From contig PNMN01000004.1 of the NCBI GenBank assembly GCA_013823655.1, forward strand, positions 1 through 35,803: a DNA stretch of 35,803 nt. Reading direction: 5' to 3'. This document shows positions 7,198 to 14,205 of this stretch, piece by piece. How positions within the stretch are numbered: the first letter of the stretch is position 1; each line of letters begins with the position of its first letter. The translations under genes and the position numbers were made by a program. This DNA is from Comamonadaceae bacterium. GTDB taxonomy: Bacteria > Pseudomonadota > Gammaproteobacteria > Burkholderiales > Burkholderiaceae_C. The notes below the pieces were generated by a model, which was not told where the DNA came from, ran no database searches, and saw only the letters and a program-made list of their open reading frames with translations.

Positions 7198-7218
7198 GGG
7201 CACCTGAAAGGTGTGCCC
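7198..7218 (+). promoter_or_regulatory. hairpin covering the ribosome-binding site
   Basis: The Shine-Dalgarno-like AAAGGTG sits inside inverted repeats. CACCT-GAA-AGGTG (7201-7213) forms one hairpin, and GGGCAC/GTGCCC (7198-7203 with 7213-7218) gives an alternative pairing. The ATG follows at once at 7219. Two mutually exclusive pairings over the initiation region could tune translation. Confidence 0.5.
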
Positions 7219-8421
7219 ATGCTGCAACTGCGTTTTCATCTCAAACATGCCATCGGGCTGCTGGCCACCATGGCCGCGCTGGCGGCGGGCGCCCAGACCG
7301 CTCCGACCGTGAAGATCGGGCTGATCGGCCCCTTCAGCGGCCCATCGTCCGACTTCGGCAAACCCATGCTCAACGGCGTGCAACTCGCGGTCGAGGAAAT
7401 CAATGCGGTCGGTGGCTACCTGGGTCGGCCGCTGGAGCTGGTGATCCAGGACGACCAGGGCAACCCCGACGTCGGACTCAAGGGCTCGCAGGCGCTGGCC
7501 GCTGCGGGCGTCATCGCCACCATCGGTTTTTGCAACACCGGCGTGGCAGCCAAGTCGCTGGAGGTGTTCCAGAACAGCCAGATACCGCTGATCATCCCCT
7601 GCTCGACCGGCACCCCGCTCACCGCCAAGTTCCCGGCGCCGCAAAGCTACATCTTCCGCACCTCGGCGCGGGATTCGATCCAGGCACCGTTTGTGGTGAA
7701 CGATCTGGTCAAGCGCGGCTGGACCAAGGTGGCCGTCTTCGCCGACACCACGGGTTACGGCGAGGCCGGCTTGAAAGATGTGGAAGCCGCGCTGGCGGCC
7801 AAAGGCCTGAAGGCGGTGCACGTCGCGCGCTTTGCGCTCGGCGTGAAAGACCTGCGGGAGCCCCTGAAGGCGGCCCAGGCGGCGGGCGCCAACGTGGTGT
7901 TCAGCTACACCGTGGGCCCGGAAAACGCGGTCATCGCCAATGGTCGGCGCGAGCTCAAATGGGATGTGCCCCAGGTGGGTGCCTGGCCGCTGTCGTTCCC
8001 GTTTTTCATCGACGGCGCCAAAGCGGCCGCCGACGGCGCACTGATGGCGCAGACCTTCATCGCCGAACCCAGCAACGAACGGCGAGCGGCTTTCCTGAGT
8101 GCGTACGCACGCAAGTTCAAACAAAAAATCACCGTGCCCATGGCGGCAGCGCAGGCCTACGACACCACCTACCTGCTGACCTACGCGCTGTTCGGCATCC
8201 GAGACGGCAAGTTCAGCGGGCCGGCGGTCAAGACCGCGCTGGAAAACATTCCCCGGGTCTATTACGGCGTGGTCGCCACCTACGAAAAGCCGTTCAGCCT
8301 GGACGACAAGGACGCCATCACGCCCAACATGCTGGTGATGGGCAAGGTGCGCAACGGCGCCGTGACGTTCGCCTACCCGGAAGACGCGAAGCGCAACCTG
8401 TTTGTGCAGCGGAAGAAGTAG
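7219..8421 (+). CDS. ABC transporter substrate-binding protein, branched-chain amino acid (LivK) type
   Basis: Periplasmic type I binding protein of the HAAT/LivK family (400 residues). The signal peptide is MLQLRFHLKHAIGLLATMAALAAGAQ. The mature part begins PTVKIGLIGPFSGPSSDFG, the classic family opening, and shows the Peripla_BP_6 landmarks VQLAVEEINAVGG, LVIQDDQGNP and VAVFADTTGYGEAG. No permease or ATPase gene is adjacent, so this is an orphan binding protein that either serves a remote transporter or a signalling role. The ligand (amino acid, aromatic acid, urea or other) cannot be told from the sequence. The start codon follows a hairpin that overlaps its ribosome-binding site. Confidence 0.9.
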   Translation: MLQLRFHLKHAIGLLATMAALAAGAQTAPTVKIGLIGPFSGPSSDFGKPMLNGVQLAVEEINAVGGYLGRPLELVIQDDQGNPDVGLKGSQALAAAGVIATIGFCNTGVAAKSLEVFQNSQIPLIIPCSTGTPLTAKFPAPQSYIFRTSARDSIQAPFVVNDLVKRGWTKVAVFADTTGYGEAGLKDVEAALAAKGLKAVHVARFALGVKDLREPLKAAQAAGANVVFSYTVGPENAVIANGRRELKWDVPQVGAWPLSFPFFIDGAKAAADGALMAQTFIAEPSNERRAAFLSAYARKFKQKITVPMAAAQAYDTTYLLTYALFGIRDGKFSGPAVKTALENIPRVYYGVVATYEKPFSLDDKDAITPNMLVMGKVRNGAVTFAYPEDAKRNLFVQRKK

Positions 8422-8429
8422 GGCCCCCA

Positions 8430-8535
8430 CACTCCGCCGCTGCGCGGGTCGTTGCCCCCCGAGGGGGCTGTTTTTCCTTGGGGCGGCCCGGCGGGAAAAC
8501 GTGGCCCCCGCACTCCGCCGCTGCGCTGCGGCGGG
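8430..8535 (+). repeat. GC-rich intergenic repeat with terminator hairpin
   Basis: One full and one partial copy of a dispersed repeat (CTCCGCCGCTGCGCGGGTC...CCCCCCGAGGGGGC...). The hairpin GCCCCC-CGA-GGGGGC (8454-8468) is followed by TGTTTTT, so it should terminate transcription of the binding-protein gene. Similar copies in inverse orientation lie at 9455-9607, and another at 19842-19912. Confidence 0.85.
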
Positions 8536-9423
8536 TCAGACCAGGATCAGTGCGGTGCCCGCCACGGCGAGCGCGGCCCCCAGCCAGGCACCCGTCGCCG
8601 GTCTGCGGCGGTAAACCAGCCAGAGCAGCGGCAAAACCAGCACCGGCGTGACCGACGACAGCACCGCCACCAGGCCCGCCTGTCCGTCCCGCAGGGCGAT
8701 CAGGATCAGCGTCATGCCCAGCGCCATGGCCACGGCGGCGCTCATGAAGATCAGGAAAGCGTCTTCCCGCCGCAGCGGCGCCCTGGCCCGGGCACCCGAC
8801 CAGCCCGATGCAAACAACAAGACGTGCGCCAGCAGCGCCAGGCTCATGCGCGTGGCCGAGGCCGCCACCGGATCGACGCCCGAGGCCATCAGCGGCTTGA
8901 TCATCAGCGTGCCCAGCGACTGGCACAGCGCCGACAGCAGACCGAGCGCGACCCCGATGGCGAGCGGCCCACGCGTCTGCTCCCAGGCATGGGTTTCGTC
9001 GGCACGCTTGCCCCAGGCCACCGCCACCATCACACCGCTCACCAGCAAACCGCTGCCCAGCAGCGCCCAGCCCCACAAGGTTTCCCCCAGCCAGACCCAG
9101 GCCAGCACACCGGAGAACAGCGCATGGGTCGCGTACAGCACGCCCGAGCGCCGTGGCCCGAGCCGGTTCATGCAGGAAAACAGCGCGGTGTCGCCGATGA
9201 AGATGCCCACCACACCAGACAGCCCGAGCAGCGCAATGGCCGCTGCGTCCAGGCTGTGCCAGCCACCGCTGGCCAGCGCCAGGCTCCAGAGGATCAGCGA
9301 CGCGAACACCATGCGCCAGCGGCTGAAAGCGAAGGCACCCAGGCGCTGGGCGGGCGGCGCAGAAAACAGGCTGGAGACGGCCCAGCAGGCGGCGGCCAGC
9401 AGCGCCAGGGCTTCAGGACGCAT
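8536..9423 (-). CDS. EamA/DMT-family inner-membrane transporter
   Basis: A 295-residue protein with about ten hydrophobic helices arranged as two EamA repeats, as in drug/metabolite exporters of the RhaT/YdcZ/PecM type. The first repeat begins MRPEALALLAAACWAVSSLFS and the second around GVALGLLSALCQSLGTLMIKP. The conserved GE-type step WVWLGETLWGWALLGSGLLVSGV ends repeat one. The substrate is unknown; members export amino acids, nucleosides or other metabolites. The gene is flanked by repeat elements on both sides and seems monocistronic. Confidence 0.88.
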   Translation of the reverse strand: MRPEALALLAAACWAVSSLFSAPPAQRLGAFAFSRWRMVFASLILWSLALASGGWHSLDAAAIALLGLSGVVGIFIGDTALFSCMNRLGPRRSGVLYATHALFSGVLAWVWLGETLWGWALLGSGLLVSGVMVAVAWGKRADETHAWEQTRGPLAIGVALGLLSALCQSLGTLMIKPLMASGVDPVAASATRMSLALLAHVLLFASGWSGARARAPLRREDAFLIFMSAAVAMALGMTLILIALRDGQAGLVAVLSSVTPVLVLPLLWLVYRRRPATGAWLGAALAVAGTALILV

Positions 9424-9454
9424 GACCCGAGAACCGGATCAACGGAACAGGGCC

Positions 9455-9607
9455 GCCGCCGGGCCGCTCCCAAGGCGGCCCAGCCCCCTCGGGGGGCAGC
9501 GACCCGCGCAGCGGCGGAGCGTGGCGGCGAACACCGGGCCAGCCGCCGGGCCGCTCCCAAGGCGGCCCAGCCCCCTCGGGGGGCAGCGACCCGCGCAGCG
9601 GCGGAGC
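9455..9607 (+). repeat. two identical 66-bp direct repeats
   Basis: Copies at 9455-9520 and 9542-9607 are identical over 66 bp and offset by exactly 87 bp. Each starts GCCGCCGGGCCGCTCCC and ends GCAGCGGCGGAGC, with a CCCCCT/GGGGGG hairpin in the middle. They are the reverse-orientation form of the repeat at 8430-8535. They lie between the EamA promoter side and the 3' end of pmbA. Confidence 0.92.
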
Positions 9608-9647
9608 CCCGGACTGCGCCCGGCAGGCGCGGGACGCTTGGGGGCTT

Positions 9648-11084
9648 TCAACTGCCCGCGACCTTCATCTTGTTGACCAGGATCGAGCCCACCGTCTTGG
9701 CGCCGTAGTTGTAGGCGTCGGCGCCCACAGCATCCAGCCCCAAGAGCATGTCCTTCAGGTTGCCCGCGATGGTGATCTCGTGGACCGGGTAGGCGATCTC
9801 GCCGTTTTCCACCCAGAAACCCGAGGCGCCGCGCGAGTAGTCGCCGGTCACGTAGTTCACGCCCTGACCCATCAGCTCGGTGACGAAGAGACCCCGACCG
9901 AGCTTCTTCAACATGGCCCTGAGGTCATCGCCCGGCTGCGTCAGGCGGCTGGTGAGCACCAGGTTGTGGGAGCCTCCCGCATTGCCGGTGGTGCGCATGC
10001 CCAGCTTGCGCGCCGAGTAGGTGGACAGGAAGTAGCCCTGCACTTTGCCCGCGCTGAGCACTTTGCGGGACTGGGTGCGCACGCCCTCGTCGTCGAACGG
10101 CGCGCTGCCTTTGCCGTTCACCACGTGCGGGTCTTCCGCGATGTCCAGGTGTTTCGCCATCACGCGCTTGCCCAGGCTGTCGGCCAGAAAGGTGGTCTTG
10201 CGGTACAGCGCGCCACCGCTGGTGGCCTGCACATAGGCGCCCAGCAGACCGGCGGCCAGGGGCGACTCGAACAGCACCGGGCATTCGGTGGTCGCGATCT
10301 TGCGGCTGTTCAGGCGCGCCAGCGTGCGCTCGGCGGCGTAGCGGCCCACGGCCTCGGGCGTGGCCAGTTCCTGCGGGGAACGCTGCGAGCTGTACCAGTG
10401 GTCGCGCTGCATGTGGGCGCCCTTGCCGGCGATGGGCGCCACCGACAGGCTGTGGCGCGAACTGGCGTAACCGCCGCTGAAGATGCCGGGTCGGCCGCGC
10501 TCGCCACCGCGCATGTGGGCGGTGAAAAAATGCGATTGCTGGGCCGACACGCCCGCGCCTTCGCTGTTGCTGATCTTCTTGCTGGTGGCAAAGGCGGCGG
10601 CTTCGCAGGCCAGTGCGATGCGCATGGCCTCTTCGGAGTTGATGGCCCAGGGATGGAACAGGTCGAGCTCGGGGTAGCTGTCGGCAACGTCCTGGGCATC
10701 GGGCAGGCCGGCCGCCGGGTCAACGGCTGTGAAGCGGGCGATGTCGTAGGCCGCCTGCACCGTCTGGCGCACGGCAGCGGGCGAGAAGTCCGAGGTCGAG
10801 GCGTTGCCGCGGCGCTGACCGATGTACACCGTGACACCCAGCGACTTGTCGCGGTTGCGCTCGACGTTTTCCAGCTCGCCCTTGCGCACGCTCACGCTCA
10901 GGCCCGCGCCTTCGGACACTTCGGCGCCCGCGTCGGCGGCACCGAGTTTCTTGGCGTGCCCGAGCGCCAGATCGACCAGTTCCTCGAACTGGCTCCTCGC
11001 GTACTGGAAGCCCGCGAGCGGCGTGTCGGCGTGTGCGGCGGATCGGGAAAGGACTGGGGACGGGGTGTGGGGGGCTTTTTTCAT
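9648..11084 (-). CDS. pmbA: PmbA/TldE, metalloprotease-associated subunit
   Basis: Cytoplasmic TldE/PmbA protein, the non-catalytic partner of TldD in a heterodimeric protease that matures modified peptides and degrades unfolded ones. I choose the ATG at 11084 (MKKAPHTPSP, 478 residues) because the longer reading enters the divergent promoter. Family blocks are clear: SVRKGELENVERNRDKSLGV, GNASTSDFSPAAV, YPELDLFHPW, GLLGAYVQATSGGALYRKTTF and a C-terminal GASGFWVENGEIAYPVHEITIAGNL. TldD is not in the window. It is divergent from yjgA, an arrangement also known in E. coli. Confidence 0.95.
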   Translation of the reverse strand: MKKAPHTPSPVLSRSAAHADTPLAGFQYARSQFEELVDLALGHAKKLGAADAGAEVSEGAGLSVSVRKGELENVERNRDKSLGVTVYIGQRRGNASTSDFSPAAVRQTVQAAYDIARFTAVDPAAGLPDAQDVADSYPELDLFHPWAINSEEAMRIALACEAAAFATSKKISNSEGAGVSAQQSHFFTAHMRGGERGRPGIFSGGYASSRHSLSVAPIAGKGAHMQRDHWYSSQRSPQELATPEAVGRYAAERTLARLNSRKIATTECPVLFESPLAAGLLGAYVQATSGGALYRKTTFLADSLGKRVMAKHLDIAEDPHVVNGKGSAPFDDEGVRTQSRKVLSAGKVQGYFLSTYSARKLGMRTTGNAGGSHNLVLTSRLTQPGDDLRAMLKKLGRGLFVTELMGQGVNYVTGDYSRGASGFWVENGEIAYPVHEITIAGNLKDMLLGLDAVGADAYNYGAKTVGSILVNKMKVAGS

Positions 11085-11093
11085 GTCGGCGGC

Positions 11094-11100
11094 TATGATA
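11094..11100. promoter_or_regulatory. shared symmetric -10 for pmbA and yjgA
   Basis: TATGATA reads as TATGAT on the plus strand (towards yjgA, 57 bp upstream of its start) and TATCAT on the minus strand (towards pmbA, 10 bp upstream of its start). -35 elements are weak on both sides. The proposal rests on position and near-consensus hexamers. Confidence 0.4.
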
Positions 11101-11156
11101 CTTGCCGCCCCCTCTGGCTGCTGCAGCCCCTGCACAAGCCCATTTCAAAAAACCTG

Positions 11157-11816
11157 ATGTCCCGCAAACCCACCAAAGGCTATTTCGTCCGGGGTCAGTT
11201 CGTGGCCGTTGGCAGCGAACTCGACCTGGAACTCAAGCGCGAACTCAAGGGTTCGGTCGACATGAGCAAGACCGACCTGAAAAAAGAGAGCGACCGCCTG
11301 CAGCTGCTGGGCGAAAACCTGCTCACGCTCAACGCGGGCCTCATGGCCAAACTGGTTGAGGCGCAAGGCCTGCCGGAAAAGCTGGTGGACGCGGTGGCCG
11401 ATGCCAAACGCATCACCAACTTCGAAGGGCGGCGCCGACAAATGCAGTTCATCGGCAAGCTGATGCGCAAGCTGGACGAGAACACCATCACGGCCATCGA
11501 GTCCGCACTGGAAGAGCAGCGCAAGCCCTCGGCCCAGGCCACGCTCGCCCTGCACCAGGCCGAACAGTGGCGCGACCGGCTGATCGCCGATGACGATGCC
11601 TTCACCCGCTGGCTTGAGCTGGACCCGGCGGCCGATGTGCAGCACCTGCGCGCGCTGATCCGCCAGGCCCGCAAGGATGCGCAAGCCGTGACCGAACGCC
11701 CGGGTGAGGCCGTGCGCCATGGCAAGGCTTACCGCGAGATCTTTCAGACCGTTCGCACCGCCCTCACGCCCGACGATGCCACACCAGACGACACCGAAAA
11801 TCCGCCAGCAGACTGA
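11157..11816 (+). CDS. yjgA: YjgA/DarP, ribosome-associated (DUF615) protein
   Basis: A 219-residue DUF615 protein. The family binds pre-50S ribosomal particles and assists large-subunit assembly. It is strongly helical and charged, with the family pattern RELKGSVDMSKTDLKKESDRLQ near the N-terminus and ITNFEGRRRQMQFIGKLMRKLD in the middle. The second half has W-R-D-RLI and LIRQARKDA helices. The start is the ATG at 11157. mogA follows after 3 bp and pmbA is divergent, so the pmbA/yjgA pairing is conserved with enterobacteria. Confidence 0.94.
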   Translation: MSRKPTKGYFVRGQFVAVGSELDLELKRELKGSVDMSKTDLKKESDRLQLLGENLLTLNAGLMAKLVEAQGLPEKLVDAVADAKRITNFEGRRRQMQFIGKLMRKLDENTITAIESALEEQRKPSAQATLALHQAEQWRDRLIADDDAFTRWLELDPAADVQHLRALIRQARKDAQAVTERPGEAVRHGKAYREIFQTVRTALTPDDATPDDTENPPAD

Positions 11817-11819
11817 GCC

Positions 11820-12404
11820 ATGAACGACGCCACCACCCCCCAGCCGGTTCGCATCGGCATCGTCTCCATCAGCGACCGCGCCAGCAGCGGCGTGTACGAA
11901 GACAAAGGCCTGCCGGCATTGAAAGACTGGCTCACACGGGCGCTGAAAAACCCGATCAGCTTCGAGCCGCGCCTGATCCCCGACGAGCAGGCGCGCATCA
12001 GTGAGACCCTGATCGAGCTGGTGGACGCAGGCTGCGCGCTGGTGCTCACCACCGGCGGCACCGGCCCCGCGAAACGCGACGTGACGCCGGAGGCCACGCT
12101 GGCCGTGGCGCACAAGGAGATGCCCGGCTTTGGCGAACAGATGCGCCAGATCAGCCTGGCCTTCGTGCCGACCGCCATCCTCTCGCGCCAGGTGGCGGTG
12201 ATCCGCGACCAGAGCCTGATCATCAACCTGCCCGGCCAGCCCAAGGCGATTGCGGAAACGCTGGAGGGTCTGAAGAACGCCGACGGCAGCCCGAAGGTCA
12301 ACGGCATCTTCACCGCCGTGCCTTACTGCATCGACCTGATCGAAGGGCCCTACCTGGAAACGAACGACGAGGTCATCAAAGCCTGGCGACCGAAACAGAA
12401 GTAG
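11820..12404 (+). CDS. mogA: MogA, molybdopterin adenylyltransferase
   Basis: Adenylates molybdopterin before molybdate insertion in molybdenum cofactor synthesis. The 194 residues carry the MoCF_biosynth fold: IGIVSISDRASSGVYEDKG at the N-terminus, LVLTTGGTGPAKRDVTPEAT with the substrate-binding GGTG and the D-V-T-P motif, and INLPGQPKAIAE. It starts 3 bp after yjgA and is likely co-transcribed. Moco would be needed for periplasmic or membrane nitrate reductase in a denitrifier, which fits the organism but not any gene in the window. Confidence 0.94.
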   Translation: MNDATTPQPVRIGIVSISDRASSGVYEDKGLPALKDWLTRALKNPISFEPRLIPDEQARISETLIELVDAGCALVLTTGGTGPAKRDVTPEATLAVAHKEMPGFGEQMRQISLAFVPTAILSRQVAVIRDQSLIINLPGQPKAIAETLEGLKNADGSPKVNGIFTAVPYCIDLIEGPYLETNDEVIKAWRPKQK

Positions 12405-12417
12405 CCCCCATTACGGG

Positions 12418-12500
12418 AATCCCTGCGCCGCTTCGCGTCTTCCCCCCGGTGGGGGGACGCGCCTGGTGGCCCGTCCTGAGCCTGACGAAGGGCGGTTCCA
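12418..12500 (+). repeat. intergenic hairpin repeat cluster
   Basis: CCCCCC-GGT-GGGGGG (12442-12456) lies within partly paired GCGTC/GACGC flanks. It is followed by CCGTCCTGAGCCTGACGAAG, a version of a widespread proteobacterial intergenic repeat (reverse form CTTCG-CAGGCTCAGGACG). A relative of the first hairpin is at 22105-22175. Probably an end-of-transcript structure for mogA. Confidence 0.75.
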
Positions 12501-12538
12501 CGGGCGCTCTCGACCAACACCTTTCCTCGGAGCCATTC

Positions 12539-13015
12539 ATGAACATCACCAAAGACACCGTCGTCACCCTCACCTTTCGCGCCAGCGACGCGCAGGGCAG
12601 GACGCTGGAAGACGGCAAGACGCCGCGCAGCTACCTGCACGGTGGTTACGGCAATACGCTGCCGGGCATCGAGAAGGCGCTGGAAGGCCAGGCCACCGGG
12701 TACCAGGTGACGGTGCAGCTCGCTCCGGCCGATGCCTTTGGCGAGCGCGACGAGAGCCTGGTGACCACCATCCCCAAGAGCGGGTTCCCGCCGGGCGTGA
12801 AGGTCGGTGGCCAGCTCGAAGGCCACGACGACAACGGCAAGCGCCAGGTGTTCACCGTGATGAAGATCAAGGGCGACCAGGTGCACCTGGACGGCAACCA
12901 CCCGCTGGCCGGGCAGACGCTGGGCTTTCAGCTCAAGGTGCTGGACGTGAAGGCCGCATCGGCGGAAGAAATCGCCCATGGCCACGCCCACGGTGCCCAC
13001 GGGCATCACCATTGA
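12539..13015 (+). CDS. SlyD-like FKBP-type peptidyl-prolyl isomerase
   Basis: Cytoplasmic folding helper with prolyl isomerase activity and metal binding. The 158 residues start at the ATG at 12539 (MNITKDTVVTLTF). The FKBP half is interrupted after about residue 70 by an insert-in-flap chaperone domain, as in SlyD (APADAFGERDESLVTTIPKSGFP then GGQLEGHDDNGKRQVFTVMKI). HPLAGQTLGFQLKVLDV follows. The C-terminus HGHAHGAHGHHH is a short His-rich tail suited to nickel binding. This is notable beside a [NiFe]-hydrogenase locus in the same window, because SlyD supplies nickel to HypB. A direct link to the hox genes is inference. Confidence 0.93.
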   Translation: MNITKDTVVTLTFRASDAQGRTLEDGKTPRSYLHGGYGNTLPGIEKALEGQATGYQVTVQLAPADAFGERDESLVTTIPKSGFPPGVKVGGQLEGHDDNGKRQVFTVMKIKGDQVHLDGNHPLAGQTLGFQLKVLDVKAASAEEIAHGHAHGAHGHHH

Positions 13016-13029
13016 CCCACACCCGTGAC

Positions 13030-13047
13030 GCGCCGCAGGCGCGGCGC
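13030..13047. terminator. GC-rich hairpin between convergent genes
   Basis: GCGCCGC-AGGC-GCGGCGC is a 7-bp stem with a 4-nt loop, flanked by CCCAC/GTGGG that can extend the structure. It lies between the convergent stops of slyD and the hydrolase gene. There is no strong T-run, so termination efficiency is uncertain. Confidence 0.5.
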
Positions 13048-13057
13048 GGTGGTGGGC

Positions 13058-14113
13058 CTAAAAAGCTTCTTTCTCGGCTTCGAGATAGGCCAGGCTGGTG
13101 TATTTCCCGATGTTGCTGTCAAAGCCGTGCATGGTCCGGGCGCGGCTGGCCACGCGCGGGTCTTTCAGCACCAGGGCTTTGGCGCCATCGAGCGGAACGC
13201 CCTCCTTGACCGCCTGCACGCAGGGCTCCCAGATGCCCTTCATGAACGCGCCGTAGCTGTCCAGCAGGTCCTTGCTGCCGCGACCGTGGCCGGGCACCCA
13301 CAACTGCTCGCCAGCGGCCTTTCTGAGCGCGTCGTAGTACTTGAGGGTGCCGGGGAATGAGCCGTCGTCCATGTTGGCGATGCGGTTCTCCATCGCGATG
13401 TCGCCCACATAGGTGAGCTTGTCCTGCACCACCTCGAAACTCAGATCGGATGGGGTGTGCGCCTTGCCGTAGTGGTGCAACCTGATCTGCACATCGCCGT
13501 AGTCGAACACCTGGCCGTGCTCCACGGTCCGGTTCGGTGCCACCACTTTGGTGCCCAGGGTGGCCTGGTTGGTCCAGCGCTCCATCAGGCTGCGCCAGAG
13601 ATTGCCTTCGTGGCCGGCGATCTGCTCGCGCGTGTGGGCCAGCGCATGGATCGGCAGGTCCTTGCCGTAGGTGTCGGCGAAGGCGTGGTTGCCCAGCCAA
13701 TGGTCGCCGTGGTAGTGGCTGTTGAAGACCGCGATCACCGGCTTGGGCGTGACGGTCCTGATCATGCGGATCGCCATCTGGCCGATCTGCAGCGAGGCAC
13801 CGGAGTCCAGCACGACCACGCCCTTTTGCGTGACCACAAAAATGACACTGGCCATCAGACCCTGATTCTCCTGCGTGGGGAAGCCCTCTTTGGCGTAGAC
13901 CATCCAGACATGGGGCGAGAGCTGCTCGGGCTTGACGTCGGGCACCGGCGGGCCTTCGATGAAGTCCTGCACCTGTTGCGCGAACAGCCGCACCTCGGGC
14001 ACCAGCGCCAGACCGGCCGCCCCCAGCCCCAGGCCAGCGACCGTGCGCAGCCATTGGCGCCGACTGGAGATGCGCGCAGGCGCGGTGAAAGCGGGGTGTT
14101 GCGGGGTGGTCAT
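13058..14113 (-). CDS. Tat-exported metallo-beta-lactamase-fold hydrolase
   Basis: A 351-residue zinc hydrolase of the metallo-beta-lactamase superfamily. The N-terminus SSRRQWLRTVAGLGLGAAGLA is a twin-arginine signal ending near FAQQ, so the mature enzyme should be periplasmic. Metal ligands are visible in SHYHGDH (H133, H135, D137, H138), a later His in GKAHTPSD, the Asp of YVGDIAMEN and the His of WVPGHGRGS. It resembles SoxH-like and quinoprotein-relay hydrolases more than beta-lactamases. The substrate is unknown. A 26-bp palindrome ends 17 bp upstream of the start, so tight repression by an unlinked regulator is likely. It may be monocistronic. Confidence 0.88.
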   Translation of the reverse strand: MTTPQHPAFTAPARISSRRQWLRTVAGLGLGAAGLALVPEVRLFAQQVQDFIEGPPVPDVKPEQLSPHVWMVYAKEGFPTQENQGLMASVIFVVTQKGVVVLDSGASLQIGQMAIRMIRTVTPKPVIAVFNSHYHGDHWLGNHAFADTYGKDLPIHALAHTREQIAGHEGNLWRSLMERWTNQATLGTKVVAPNRTVEHGQVFDYGDVQIRLHHYGKAHTPSDLSFEVVQDKLTYVGDIAMENRIANMDDGSFPGTLKYYDALRKAAGEQLWVPGHGRGSKDLLDSYGAFMKGIWEPCVQAVKEGVPLDGAKALVLKDPRVASRARTMHGFDSNIGKYTSLAYLEAEKEAF

Positions 14114-14129
14114 GGTGGTTCTCGGTTGA

Positions 14130-14155
14130 ATTCAATAAGTGAACACTTATTGAAT
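14130..14155. promoter_or_regulatory. 26-bp perfect palindrome, TetR-type operator candidate
   Basis: Arms ATTCAATAAGTG and CACTTATTGAAT are perfectly complementary around a 2-bp AA spacer. The element is AT-rich in a GC-rich setting and sits 17 bp upstream of the hydrolase start codon on the minus strand, where it must overlap the promoter or leader. Length and symmetry fit TetR- or ArsR-family operators. No regulator gene lies nearby. Confidence 0.75.
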
Positions 14156-14205
14156 GATACGGGCACCGGTGCAGCGCCGACAAGCCGGTCGGGACGCGCG
14201 GCGCC

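Larger units (their letters stand above)
6880..7218. other. 339-bp intergenic region between nsrR and a binding-protein gene
   Basis: Divergent control region with no convincing gene. It holds a telomere-like G-run (6906-6935), an inverted repeat CCGGA-N6-TCCGG (6970-6985), an inverted repeat TTCGATG-N8-CATCGAA (7055-7076), a weak -10-like TACACT (7190-7195), and a hairpin over the ribosome-binding site of the next gene (7198-7218). Open frames across it have no family resemblance that I recognise. Confidence 0.7.

Noticed and set aside
9455-9607. Direct repeats as a CRISPR array
   Set aside because: Only two units of 66 bp, GC-rich and hairpin-forming, with a 21-bp gap, and related copies are dispersed at other gene ends. 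No cas genes.
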